A stretch of 64,000 nucleotides of DNA from Pseudarthrobacter sp. ATCC 49987 (GCF_009928425.1 NZ_JAABNS010000001.1:1550001-1614000); one strand, 5' to 3'. Numbered from the stretch's first letter, positions 19,167-27,501 are shown. Numbers and translations: made by a program. The notes: generated from the sequence alone by a model not told the origin.

Positions 19167-19190
19167 GGCTCTCCGGGAAACCGGGGAGCC
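19167..19190 (+). terminator. Terminator of aspS
   Basis: A 10-bp stem with one G-T pair (19167-19176 with 19181-19190) closes a GAAA tetraloop and is followed by TTTGCTGT. It lies 21 nt after the aspS stop. Confidence 0.8.
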
Positions 19191-19264
19191 TTTGCTGTCG
19201 ATGCTGCTGTGCCGGAAGTACCCGCGGGAAGGACAGGGCGGCGTGCCGGACGGAAGGGACCCCA

Positions 19265-20053
19265 ATGGAACACGAATCGATGACCGGGCTTGAGGCGCTG
19301 ATGGACGCCGCATGGCCTGCCGCCGAACGGGAAGAGTCCGGCGGCTGGGTCCTCCGTGCCGCCTCGGGTGTGACGCAGCGGGCCAACTCGGTCTGGCCCC
19401 GGGAGCCCGGCGTCGACGCCCACGCACAGCCCGCCGCGCTCCGGCAGGCACGCCTCTGGTACCGCAACCGCCGGCTGCCGCTCATCTTCCAGGTCTTCGA
19501 GGACCCTCGATACGCGCCGCTCAACGCGGTACTGGACGCGGAAGGATTCACCCGGCAGTCCGAAACCCTGGTGCTGGTCCGGGAAGGTGGAGCTGATTCG
19601 CCGGCGGCTCCCTCCGGCGTCGAAATCTCCGCCGGACCCTCCGCGGAGTGGCTGCAGCTGTGGTGGAGCGTGGACGGCCGCGGCGACGACACCGCCCTCG
19701 CCGTCGCCCGCGGGATCCTGGAACGCTGCCCCTCGCTGTACGCCCTCGTGCGGGACGACGACGGCGTGCCGGCCGCCGTCGGACGCCTCGCAGTCCCGCC
19801 GAACGGGGAAGGGGCCCTGGGCGGGCTGTACTGCATGGCCACACGCCCGGACGCCCGGCGGCGCGGCTATGCCGCCCGGATCCTGCGGGGCCTGCTGCAG
19901 GAGGGTGATGCCCGGGGCCTCGGCAGCTACTGGCTGCTCGTGATGGCCTCCAATGCAGGGGCCCGGGAACTCTACGCCCGTGCCGGTTTCCAGGCGGCGG
20001 GCCGGTACCTTTACCGGCAGGAACGTCCGAAGCGGCACCTGACGGGCTGCTAG
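19265..20053 (+). CDS. GNAT family N-acetyltransferase
   Basis: A 262-aa acetyl-CoA-dependent acyltransferase of unknown substrate. The N-terminal half has the actinobacterial pattern GGWVLRAASGVTQRANSVWP, a degenerate GNAT-like lobe. The C-terminal half holds the catalytic fold with the acetyl-CoA loop MATRPDARRRGYAARIL (about residues 196-212) and the terminal YARAGFQAAGRYLYR. It is monocistronic, between the aspS terminator and a small orphan gene. It marks the start of the accessory stretch, although its codon use looks like that of its neighbours. Confidence 0.85.
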   Translation: MEHESMTGLEALMDAAWPAAEREESGGWVLRAASGVTQRANSVWPREPGVDAHAQPAALRQARLWYRNRRLPLIFQVFEDPRYAPLNAVLDAEGFTRQSETLVLVREGGADSPAAPSGVEISAGPSAEWLQLWWSVDGRGDDTALAVARGILERCPSLYALVRDDDGVPAAVGRLAVPPNGEGALGGLYCMATRPDARRRGYAARILRGLLQEGDARGLGSYWLLVMASNAGARELYARAGFQAAGRYLYRQERPKRHLTGC

Positions 20054-20285
20054 CCAGCTGCCGCGTTCCGGACGGTTGGCAGGGGTTGAGGGCAGATGTC
20101 CTGGTGTTCCCCGCGTCAGGCAGCGGAGGGGACGAATATTCCGCCGAGAAACCATCCGGGGCTCCGGTGCCGGGCGGCCTGGACCTGGCAGCCACTTTGG
20201 CCTGTTAGGGTGGGCGGCGGTGCCGGGTCCGCGTGTCCCCCATGATTCGGGCCCGGCAGCACCAACAGCACCACGAGAGGCTCTT

Positions 20286-20474
20286 ATGATGCGCTGGGAA
20301 ACCTACGACGTCCGCAACAGCAAGAACACCGGGATGGGCAGCTTCAGCAGCAAGGAAGCAGCTGAATCACAGATCGAGCGATGGAAGATCCGGGACCGCC
20401 GCGGCGGCCGGCCGGACATCCGCGGCCTGATGCCCTACCTGGCTGCCCGTCCCGTCGAACAGCTCCAGGCCTAG
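20286..20474 (+). CDS. Small hypothetical protein, 62 aa
   Basis: Begins MMRWETYDVRNSKNTGMGSF, with GAGAGG about 6 nt before the ATG at 20286; a second ATG at 20289 is equally possible. It is rich in Arg and Ser, has no membrane segment or cysteines, and resembles no family I recognise. The spacing of the ribosome binding site and the GC-rich third positions support it as real. It stands alone, 230 bp after the acetyltransferase gene. Confidence 0.6.
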   Translation: MMRWETYDVRNSKNTGMGSFSSKEAAESQIERWKIRDRRGGRPDIRGLMPYLAARPVEQLQA

Positions 20475-21011
20475 ATCTACCGCCCAGGGAGATACGATCA
20501 GCAGCACCGCCACCCGGGCCGCCTGCCTGTTATGGCACACCGGCCGGAGTCTTCGGCGCTCCATGCTGTGCCACACGTGGGGGAACGCGTCCGGAGGAGA
20601 GCCGGAACCTGCTGCGACTTTCGGGGCGGAGCCTGTGCGCCTTCCGTTTCATAGTGCAGGCCTAGCCGCGGAGAGGCAGTCAGTTCACCATTGGCAGGCT
20701 GAAGCGCCGCCGACAGGACCTCGCGGGCGGCAGCCGGGGCCGGGCGGGCGCCGGATCCCTGTACTCCGGGCGACTGTGCCCCGGCCAGCTGGACTGGCCA
20801 GCGGTGCGGGAATGCGCTGTGGCGCCTGATTCTGGACATGGGGGTCTCCTTCGGGTCCTGGGGTTCAGGGACGTCATTGTTCCCAGTGTCGAAGCCGCCG
20901 CGCCCTCTACGGTGCCGGCCCTGCTGACTGCCGCCCACGGGATTGCCCGGGCCCTCAAAGCGTCGTGCACGGATCCCCGAAGATGACGTAGCCAAAGCGA
21001 GGGAGTTACAG
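20475..21011. other. 537-bp gap with one weakly supported minus-strand reading frame
   Basis: No recognisable gene. On the minus strand an ATG at 20839 with a good GAAGGAGA site opens a 113-codon frame to 20498 starting MSRIRRHSAFPHRWPVQ. Its composition drifts to low-complexity, Arg/Pro/Cys-rich sequence, and no family is recognised. It may be a remnant or a short peptide gene. The string GGCAGTCAGTT at 20675-20685 also occurs in the palindromic element before hisS. Confidence 0.35.
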
Positions 21012-21569
21012 CTAGCCGGCCAACGGCCCGGACAGCCATTCTTTAGCTTCCTCTTGAGACCGAAGCCGCACAACGATGAGGTGCGGATATTCGTGGACAA
21101 GGCGGGGCACCGCAGCCTTGTAATTCTTCCTGGATCTAATGGCCCAGCGCACGATGTGGTCACGATCGGTGAGGAACGTCCAAAGCGGTGCTTCGATGTT
21201 GCCGTTCCACAGCTCTTCCCGGCTCCGCCGCCGGCGGATCGTGCGCCGGAGGAGGCGGGGCAGCGTGACGCTCACAAAGGGTAAGTCGAGCCACACCACC
21301 GTATCGGCGCTCTCGGCAAGCAGCGGCCGCGCGGCGTCGTACTGCCATTCGGTGGTCCACGATTCGCCCAGGACCAAGGAGCGCACATCGGCGAGGAACT
21401 CCGGCCGGGGCGCCCACGCGGGCCCGTGGAAGAGCGCGTCAATCTCTGCGTGCGGGCCTCCCGTTACGGCGGCGATTCGCCCGGCCAGAGTTGTATTCCC
21501 CACTCCTGACACCCCGGCCACAAGCACCCGCTTCGGGGGATGTGCAAGGGGGTCGCTATGAGAGTGCAT
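21012..21569 (-). CDS. P-loop NTPase-fold protein (adenylate/shikimate-kinase-like) with altered Walker A
   Basis: A 185-aa cytosolic protein resembling small nucleoside-kinase-like ATPases that act on unknown substrates. The N-terminal strand and loop read RVLVAGVSGVGNTTLAGRIA. The Walker A lysine is replaced by Asn25 (GxxGxGN-T). Downstream features fit the fold: HAEIDALFHGPAW (substrate lid region), ADTVVWLDLPF (Walker B-like strand) and an Arg-rich lid RRTIRRRRSREELW. Loss of the lysine usually abolishes ATP hydrolysis, so this may be an inactive or re-purposed copy. It is isolated, with non-coding gaps on both sides. Confidence 0.72.
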   Translation of the reverse strand: MHSHSDPLAHPPKRVLVAGVSGVGNTTLAGRIAAVTGGPHAEIDALFHGPAWAPRPEFLADVRSLVLGESWTTEWQYDAARPLLAESADTVVWLDLPFVSVTLPRLLRRTIRRRRSREELWNGNIEAPLWTFLTDRDHIVRWAIRSRKNYKAAVPRLVHEYPHLIVVRLRSQEEAKEWLSGPLAG

Positions 21570-22014
21570 GGGTAGAGCTTAGGCACGTTTGTTCGGGAAC
21601 GGTCGCTGTATGGAGGTGTGGCTTTCAGCGCGGGAATAGGTAGGAAAAGCGTTCCCACGCGGATTGCCGGGTCATCCCCAGCGACGCACCAATGCGCGCC
21701 CATCGCACTCTCGCAGCAGGGCGTCCCTGAAAAAGATTCCCCGCGGGCTCCGACACTGCAGGTCGGGACTGACTCGAGCCACCCTAAAGTACCTGGTGGA
21801 CGCTGGGGCGAAGACAGGTGCCTGGCAGCAGGGTGTCGCTGACCGTCGGCGGCGCGGAAAGTTTGCGCCGACGGCCCTGGACATTGTCCTGGCCGGGAAC
21901 GCGATTGTGCTTTGAAGACCATCGACATCCGGGTCGCCAGCTGCTGCCGGCGCCCGTCGCGCTGCCCGGGGCCGGTTCGTGAAAAATGTCGTAGGCATCT
22001 GAAATTCTGGGTGT
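21570..22014. other. 445-bp gap without a recognisable gene
   Basis: All frames are interrupted or carry family-free, biased sequence. A plus-strand stretch from about 21770 to 21915 reads ATLKYLVDAGAKTGAWQQG and on to a TGA. It has no start or ribosome binding site and could be the end of a decayed gene. The final 20 bp form the upstream region of the DUF222/HNH gene. Confidence 0.3.
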
Positions 22015-23640
22015 ATGGAAAGCACGGACTGGAGTGCGGATGGCAGGGCGGCCCTGGCGGCTGTCGGGGTGTTGACTGTGGCGCTGGATTCCGTCACTGG
22101 GGCCTGCGCCGACGCTGACGGCGGTGGTCCGTCCGGGGCGGGTGACGCTGGCCCGCCCGGCGCCAGTGTCCGCCGGGATGCCGATCCGTTGCGGGAACTG
22201 GCGGATGATTGCCTGGACGGGCTGGCCGAGGTCGCCCGGTGGGAGGCGCGGGCCGCGGCGTTGAAGGTCAGGCTGGCCGCTACCTATCTGCGGGCCACCG
22301 AAGCTGTGGCGGCACCGGCGGTGGCACCGCACGATGCCAAGTGCCAGGAGATGGCGGTGACGGCTGAGGTCGCCTGTGTCCTGACCGTGAGCGAACGGAC
22401 CGCAGGTGCCTTCGTGTCCGACTGCCAGGCGCTGACGAGGGGTTTGCCGCTGACCCTCGCGGCACTCACGGCAGGGACCATTTCGTGGGCGCACGCCCGG
22501 ATCATCGTCGACGAAACCTCCGGCCTGGACCCGGCCGGGGCGGCCGGGCTGGAAGCGCACTTCCTGGACCCGGCCGCACCGGACCCGGCCCGGGGCTGCC
22601 CGGCCGGGGAACTGGTTCCGTCACGGTTCCGGGCCAAGGCCCGCACCTGGCGGGAACGCCACCACCGGGACAGCATCGAAACACGCCACACCAAGAGCGC
22701 TGCGGACCGGCGGGTCGAGTACCGCCCGGACTCCGACGGGATGGCCTGGTTCTCCGCGTACCTGCCGGCCGATACCGCGGCGGGGATCTGGGACCGGACC
22801 ACCGCCGCCGCCCGGGCCCTCCAAGGCCCGGACGAGGTGCGGACCCTCACCCAGCTCCGCGCCGACATCGCCGCGACCTGGCTGCTCACCAGCGGACTCG
22901 CCGACGGCGAAGTGGCGGGCGGGGGTGTGCCGTCGCCGCGGGCGCAGGTCCTGATCACCGTCCCCGTCCTGTCCCTGCTCGGCGCGGGTGAGGAACCGGC
23001 GGTCCTGGACGGGTACGGGCCGATCCCGCCCTCGATGGCCCGCCGCCTCATCGCTGAGGGCGCGGATTCCTTCTACCGGGTCCTGGTGGATCCGCGGGAC
23101 GGGGCGCCGCTGGAAATCGGCCGGTCCAGCTACCGGGTGCCGAAGGCAGTGCGGCAGTGGCTGCGGCTCCGCGACGGGAAGTGCCCCTTCCCGGGCTGCA
23201 ACAACCAGTCCCTGGACAACGACGCCGACCATCTCCTGGCCTGGGCCGACGGAGGCACCACCGGGATCTCCAACCTCGGCCAGCCGTGCCGCAAACACCA
23301 CGGCCTGAAACACTCCTCGGCCTGGACACCGGCCGGGGCCAGCAAAGACGCCCCGCCCGGGTGGACGTCCCCGTCCGGACGGCACTACGCCAGCGAACAG
23401 CAGGACTGGGAACCACCCCACTGGCCGGACCGCCTCCAGGCCATGGTGACACTCCTTGCCGAATGCGTACCCGAGGATCCCGGCCCTGATCCCGATTCCG
23501 AACTGCCCCCGGACCCCTTCCCGGACTGGCGCCTCTTCACGGCAGGACACCCATGGCCCGCCACAGCCATGGACGATCCGGGCTGGACGGAGCCACTCGA
23601 GGACCCTTGGCTGGAAGACCTGCTGCTCCAACACGGCTGA
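22015..23640 (+). CDS. DUF222 domain / HNH endonuclease signature protein (13E12-like)
   Basis: A 541-aa protein of the family repeated many times in Micrococcales and mycobacteria (13E12/REP13E12-like). The N-terminal two thirds is DUF222, including WAHARIIVDETSGL and RRVEYRPDSDGMAWFSAYLP. At about residues 390-432 lies an HNH nuclease domain: CPFPGCNNQSLDNDADHLL, an Asn in GISNL, and CRKHHGLKH. The zinc cysteines and catalytic His are present, so it could be active. No ribosome binding site precedes the ATG, suggesting a leaderless message. Cellular role is not established; possibly linked to mobile DNA. Confidence 0.88.
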   Translation: MESTDWSADGRAALAAVGVLTVALDSVTGACADADGGGPSGAGDAGPPGASVRRDADPLRELADDCLDGLAEVARWEARAAALKVRLAATYLRATEAVAAPAVAPHDAKCQEMAVTAEVACVLTVSERTAGAFVSDCQALTRGLPLTLAALTAGTISWAHARIIVDETSGLDPAGAAGLEAHFLDPAAPDPARGCPAGELVPSRFRAKARTWRERHHRDSIETRHTKSAADRRVEYRPDSDGMAWFSAYLPADTAAGIWDRTTAAARALQGPDEVRTLTQLRADIAATWLLTSGLADGEVAGGGVPSPRAQVLITVPVLSLLGAGEEPAVLDGYGPIPPSMARRLIAEGADSFYRVLVDPRDGAPLEIGRSSYRVPKAVRQWLRLRDGKCPFPGCNNQSLDNDADHLLAWADGGTTGISNLGQPCRKHHGLKHSSAWTPAGASKDAPPGWTSPSGRHYASEQQDWEPPHWPDRLQAMVTLLAECVPEDPGPDPDSELPPDPFPDWRLFTAGHPWPATAMDDPGWTEPLEDPWLEDLLLQHG

Positions 23641-23800
23641 GCGACTCGTTGGGAGCACTCCAGCGGGGCTGTCCGGAAGGAACGTGATCACCTCTCCGCC
23701 ATGTTCGTCCAGGCTCAACCGTGTGACGACTGACCGCACGCCACCCGCCGGCCGGGTCGGCCCTCTCATCAGGGGCAGTTTTCGGTGTCCGGCCCTTCGG

Positions 23801-24328
23801 TCAGCTCGCGTCGACGAGTGGGGGAGGTGTCGGGTGTTCGTTGTCGTCGCCAAGGGGCGTAGCGGCCACACCTGTGGTGGTTCCGCTCAGCGTGTCAATG
23901 TAATCCAGAGTCTTGGGACTGACGTGCCGCACGGCCGCCAGGGCGTCCCGGAGAACGCCTCTCTTGGGGTCCGCACCGAGGGCGCCTCGGAGGTCCATTA
24001 CGGTCTCGATGCCGAGACGTTCGAAGACGCGCGTCATGTCGTCTGCCTGGGCAAGACGGCCAGGCGAGGGCCAGCTGATGACTTCCGAGAGCTCCCCCGT
24101 CTCAAGGTGCCGGCGGAACCCGCTGGTAGTGGCGGCATCGGGCCATGCCTCAACCAGGGCGAGAACGCGGGGCATGACGGTCGCATGGTAGTTCTGCCGT
24201 CGCTGCAGCGTTGCATCGACAATGATGGCCCCGATGTGGTCCCAACCACGGGCGACGTCGGCCGGGGCGTCTGTGCCCTGTGAGTCGGTGAATTCCGGAA
24301 TGTTGGCATCATCGTTGTCGATAGTCAT
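23801..24328 (-). CDS. Hypothetical protein, possible helix-hairpin-helix segment
   Basis: A 175-aa protein beginning MTIDNDDANIPEFTDSQ, with GGAAGAA before the ATG at 24328. No family is recognised with confidence. An acidic N-terminus precedes a helical region (QRRQNYHATVMPRVLALVEA). The C-terminal half has LERLGI-type and RHVSPKTLDYIDTL segments recalling the GVGPKTADYL helix-hairpin-helix of DNA-binding proteins. Its third-position GC is lower than in the neighbouring core genes, which may hint at transfer. It stands alone, convergent with the DUF222/HNH gene. Confidence 0.6.
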   Translation of the reverse strand: MTIDNDDANIPEFTDSQGTDAPADVARGWDHIGAIIVDATLQRRQNYHATVMPRVLALVEAWPDAATTSGFRRHLETGELSEVISWPSPGRLAQADDMTRVFERLGIETVMDLRGALGADPKRGVLRDALAAVRHVSPKTLDYIDTLSGTTTGVAATPLGDDNEHPTPPPLVDAS

Positions 24329-24773
24329 AAGAGAATTCTTCCATGTGCCGGTAGGGCGTGCGGCTGCGCCGGCCGGAGAACGATCGGGACGAAGGGCACA
24401 TGCCACATGCGCATCTATGCCGAACATCCCGACCTCACACGCGCTCTAAGCCTGTTGGAGAACGCCGATGGTATCGTATGTGCATCGTGCCTTCCCTCAA
24501 TACCCCGGTAAACAACGGGTCCGGCACCTGAAAAGGAAGTGGTCTTCTCGCCCGAACCCCGCGTCACTGGGATGTCGGGCAGAAGGGGCGTGGCGGTGAG
24601 GTGGCGCCACCCGGGCAGTGAAGCCGGCGCGGGCGCGCTGCGGCTACGGTTCGACCGCACCGGCGTCACCATCACCCTCGCGCCGGAGGAGTAGCCGCAG
24701 GACATCAGCAGCCGGGCAGCGAAGCGGCCGACGTTCCATCTGCAGATGTTGGGGGATGGAGCGGCGGCCTCTT
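24329..24773. other. 445-bp gap, possible gene remnant
   Basis: No recognised gene. A 40-codon plus-strand frame (24572-24694) ends in ALRLRFDRTGVTITLAPEE with strongly GC-rich third positions, as if it were the tail of a lost gene. Its ATG has no good ribosome binding site. A second short frame starts behind GGAGAA at about 24460. Neither is called as a gene. Confidence 0.3.
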
Positions 24774-25421
24774 CTATCCCGGCGGGTCCGTGACCAGGAT
24801 CCGCACCGCACACAGGTCCGCAGCGGCCTTCTTCAGGACCGCGGCGCGCGGATCCGGAACGTCCAGGAACGGCAGCCTCGGCCGCGCAGCGCACTGCTTG
24901 AGCACCGGTTCGGCGAGAACCTGTTCGGCCAGCGTCCGGTCGCCGCCGGGCGCCAGGTACTCGATCCGGTGGTCCGCGAAGATCCGGGCGGCATGGTCCG
25001 CCACAGCCTCCACCAGGGCATCGGCCTGGTTCGCCCGGCGACGGGCGAAGCGCTGCTGGGACCAGCCCCCGGCGGCGGTCCGGGACTGGACATGGCGTGT
25101 GCCGGTTTTGGCGGCGAGCACGGCACCGCCGCTGACCACGGCCACGGAGTAGCCGCCCCGGCGGACCAGGACGGCGCCGATGCAGCGGGGCTGGGACGCC
25201 AGGGACGCGAGCCGGGAGACGGCGTCGCTGCCGCGCCCGGGGCGCCCGTCCGCCGGCCATGGTGGCTGAAGCAGCGCCACTGCCCCGTCCGCGGCACGCA
25301 GCTGCAGCCCGCCGTCGAGCTCCTCCTCGGCCAGGCCGCCGTGGCTTGCCGCGAAACGCTCCACCCAGCCCGGCAGACGGTCACCGGAGACGAACGCGAC
25401 GCGGGTTTCGGGGCTTGCCAT
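24774..25421 (-). CDS. acVLRF1 family peptidyl-tRNA hydrolase (Vms1-like release factor)
   Basis: A 215-aa actinobacterial protein of the VLRF1 group, related to eRF1/Vms1 and expected to cleave peptidyl-tRNA on stalled ribosomes. The diagnostic catalytic loop is AGGWSQQRFARRRANQADAL at about residues 114-133, where the GxxQ glutamine replaces the eRF1 GGQ. Flanking parts fit: GAVLVRRGGYSVAVVSGG before it and a C-terminal RILVTDPPG. The ATG at 25421 (MASPETRVAF) is chosen from a much longer open frame. It diverges from rarA with 60 bp between starts. The role is inferred from the family. Confidence 0.82.
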   Translation of the reverse strand: MASPETRVAFVSGDRLPGWVERFAASHGGLAEEELDGGLQLRAADGAVALLQPPWPADGRPGRGSDAVSRLASLASQPRCIGAVLVRRGGYSVAVVSGGAVLAAKTGTRHVQSRTAAGGWSQQRFARRRANQADALVEAVADHAARIFADHRIEYLAPGGDRTLAEQVLAEPVLKQCAARPRLPFLDVPDPRAAVLKKAAADLCAVRILVTDPPG

Positions 25422-25481
25422 GGCGCGGGTCTCCGTTGTGAGGGTGTCGGGGCGGGCGGGAACTAGAAGTAGCCTATCTAT

Positions 25482-26924
25482 GTGGATGATCTCTTTGGCG
25501 CAGGACGGGACGGCGGCGCCGCTATCGAGGATGACGGCGACGCCGACGAATCCGGTGACGGCCAGCCCGCCCGCCGCACCGCCTCGCCGCGCAGCCCGCT
25601 GGCCGTCCGGATGCGGCCGCGGACGCTCGATGACGTGGTGGGCCAGCAGCACCTGCTGGGGCAGGGCTCGCCGCTGCGCCAGCTCGCCGCCGGCACGGAC
25701 GCCACCGGCCCCGCAGGTCCCAGCTCGCTGATCCTCTGGGGGCCGCCCGGCACCGGAAAAACCACGCTCGCGCACGTTATCGCCAAGGGCCCCGGCCGGA
25801 AGTTCGTCGAGCTCTCCGCCATTACCGCCGGGGTTAAGGACGTCCGCCGCGTCATGGAGGAAGCCCTCACCGCCCGGGACCTCTTCAAGACCACCACGGT
25901 GCTGTTCCTGGACGAGATCCACCGCTTCAACAAAGCCCAGCAGGATGCCCTCTTGCCCGGCGTCGAGAACCGCTGGGTGGTCCTGGTCGCCGCGACCACC
26001 GAAAACCCCTCCTTCTCCGTGGTGTCCCCGCTGCTGTCTCGGTCCCTGCTGCTGACGCTCAAACCGCTCACCGACGCCGACGTCGAGGCACTGCTGCTGC
26101 GCGCCGCGGCGGACCACCGCGGGCTCGGCGGCAAAGTTGAACTCAGCGACGAGGCCCTGGGCCACCTGGTCCGTCTCTCCGGCGGGGACGCCCGCCGGGC
26201 GCTGACCGCGCTTGAGGCGGCGGCCGGCGTCGCGTTCGGGGACGCGGACGACACTGACGGAATCTCCGGGGCGGCCGGGGACGCTCCCGTGACGATCGAG
26301 CTCAAACACACGGAACGGGCCCTCGACGTTGCCTCGGTTCGCTATGACCGCGCCGGCGACCAGCACTACGACGTCGCCAGCGCCTTTATCAAGTCCATCC
26401 GGGGTTCAGACGTCGACGCCGCCCTGCACTACCTCGCCCGGATGCTCGAGGCGGGGGAGGACCCGCGGTTCGTGGCCCGGCGCATCGTCATTTCCGCGGC
26501 CGAGGACGTTGGTATGGCCGACCCGACGGCGCTGCAGACCGCCGTCGCCGCCGCCCAGGCGGTGCAACTGATCGGCATGCCCGAAGGCCGCATCATCCTG
26601 GCCGAGGCCGTAGTCCACCTCGCCACCGCCCCCAAATCCAACGCCGCGTATATGGGCATCAACCAGGCGATCGCGGACGTCCGCGCCGGCCTCGGCAACG
26701 GCATCCCTGCCCACCTGCGGGACGCCCACTACCCGGGATCCAAACAGCTGGGCCACGGGCAGGGCTACAAATACGCCCACGACGCGCCGCACTCGGTGGC
26801 CACCCAGCAGTACCCGCCGGATGACCTGGTCGGCCGCAACTACTACGAGCCGACCGCCAACGGCGCCGAGCGGGACATTTCCACCCGGCTGGAGCGGCTC
26901 CGCAGGATTATCCGGGGCACGTGA
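25482..26924 (+). CDS. rarA: Replication-associated recombination protein A (RarA/MgsA AAA+ ATPase)
   Basis: A clamp-loader-like AAA+ ATPase that acts at stalled replication forks. The 480-aa protein has a 35-residue polar N-terminus, then [17 protein letters not shown]. Walker A is GPPGTGKT at residues 87-94, Walker [10 protein letters not shown] near 141-149, and sensor 1 [10 protein letters not shown]. The C-terminal MgsA tetramerisation region has [20 protein letters not shown] and [16 protein letters not shown]. It starts with GTG. It stands between aspS and the rpsD-alaS block, as in other actinobacteria, with accessory genes inserted on its left. Confidence 0.95.
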   Translation: MDDLFGAGRDGGAAIEDDGDADESGDGQPARRTASPRSPLAVRMRPRTLDDVVGQQHLLGQGSPLRQLAAGTDATGPAGPSSLILWGPPGTGKTTLAHVIAKGPGRKFVELSAITAGVKDVRRVMEEALTARDLFKTTTVLFLDEIHRFNKAQQDALLPGVENRWVVLVAATTENPSFSVVSPLLSRSLLLTLKPLTDADVEALLLRAAADHRGLGGKVELSDEALGHLVRLSGGDARRALTALEAAAGVAFGDADDTDGISGAAGDAPVTIELKHTERALDVASVRYDRAGDQHYDVASAFIKSIRGSDVDAALHYLARMLEAGEDPRFVARRIVISAAEDVGMADPTALQTAVAAAQAVQLIGMPEGRIILAEAVVHLATAPKSNAAYMGINQAIADVRAGLGNGIPAHLRDAHYPGSKQLGHGQGYKYAHDAPHSVATQQYPPDDLVGRNYYEPTANGAERDISTRLERLRRIIRGT

Positions 26925-26946
26925 CCGCGGGCCCGGAAATTGCCCG

Positions 26947-26974
26947 TTGACTTCCGGTGCATGAGGTCTAACGT
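26947..26974 (+). promoter_or_regulatory. Promoter of the cupin gene
   Basis: TTGACT (26947-26952), a 16-nt spacer and TAACGT (26969-26974). Transcription would start near 26981, about 80 nt before the coding region. This is one of the clearest -35/-10 pairs in the window. Confidence 0.6.
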
Positions 26975-26984
26975 GGATTTAAGT

Positions 26985-26999
26985 CCGACCTCAGGTCGG
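26985..26999. promoter_or_regulatory. Operator-like palindrome just after the cupin promoter
   Basis: CCGACCT-C-AGGTCGG is a perfect 7+1+7 palindrome located at about +5 to +19. Further AGGTC half-sites occur at 26964-26968 (overlapping the -10 region) and 27053-27057. The layout suggests repression by a dimeric regulator not encoded next to it. Confidence 0.55.
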
Positions 27000-27066
27000 C
27001 AGCCGGCATCGCCGGACCCTCTCATCACGCCGGCACCTGCACTTAAGTTCCTAGGTCGTGTGTCCC

Positions 27067-27465
27067 ATGCCCGTAAATTACGTCACAGCCCTGGCAGTCA
27101 AGTCCTTTGATGTACCGGACAAGAAGCGGTGCCCGGACAACGCCGAATTCGACCTTGTCACCGTGAACGACTTCTCGGTGGCGCGGCTCATCCTCGGCCC
27201 CGGTTGGCGGTGGTCCGAATCCATCAGAGACTTCGAGGCGACCGAGGTGTGCCAGCACCACCACCTTGGATTCTGCATCTCCGGGGTCATGGAAGTGGAA
27301 TCCGCCGACGGGCTGCACTCCACCATCCAGGCCAACGACACCTATGCGATTCCGCCGGGCCACGATGAATGGGTGGTGGGAACCGATCCGTTCGTGGCCG
27401 TTGAGTTCCTGGGCGCGGCATCCTTGGGCCGGCGCTCCGGCAGGGGTGTGCACGCCAGGACCTGA
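27067..27465 (+). CDS. Cupin domain-containing protein
   Basis: A 132-aa single-domain cupin of unknown function. Cupin motif 1 has the histidines EVCQHHHLGFCISGVMEVE and motif 2 includes AIPPGHDEWVVG, giving a likely metal site. The ATG at 27067 (MPVNYVTAL) is used; a GTG at 27058 would add three residues. It sits alone between rarA and rpsD, with its own promoter, operator palindrome and a hairpin overlapping the stop codon, so it is an independently controlled single gene. Confidence 0.82.
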   Translation: MPVNYVTALAVKSFDVPDKKRCPDNAEFDLVTVNDFSVARLILGPGWRWSESIRDFEATEVCQHHHLGFCISGVMEVESADGLHSTIQANDTYAIPPGHDEWVVGTDPFVAVEFLGAASLGRRSGRGVHART

Positions 27466-27491
27466 CCGGCCGACCTGACCGGGCGGCCGGT
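27465..27491 (+). terminator. Hairpin overlapping the cupin stop codon
   Basis: ACCGGCCG (27465-27472) pairs with CGGCCGGT (27484-27491) across an 11-nt loop. No T-run follows. It separates the cupin gene from the rpsD promoter. Confidence 0.45.
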
Positions 27492-27501
27492 GCCGGCATG
27501 G

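Noticed and set aside
21672..22097. Minus-strand frame across the gap before the DUF222/HNH gene
   Set aside because: No ribosome binding site or family similarity, and it runs into the start of the HNH gene on the opposite strand.
24572..24694. 40-codon plus-strand gene ending in ALRLRFDRTGVTITLAPEE
   Set aside because: Third-position GC is high but there is no ribosome binding site, and it looks more like the tail of a lost gene; kept only as a gap description.
24415..25260. Minus-strand frame overlapping the acVLRF1 gene in another register
   Set aside because: Arg/Pro/Gly-rich with no domain; the acVLRF1 frame has the diagnostic catalytic loop.
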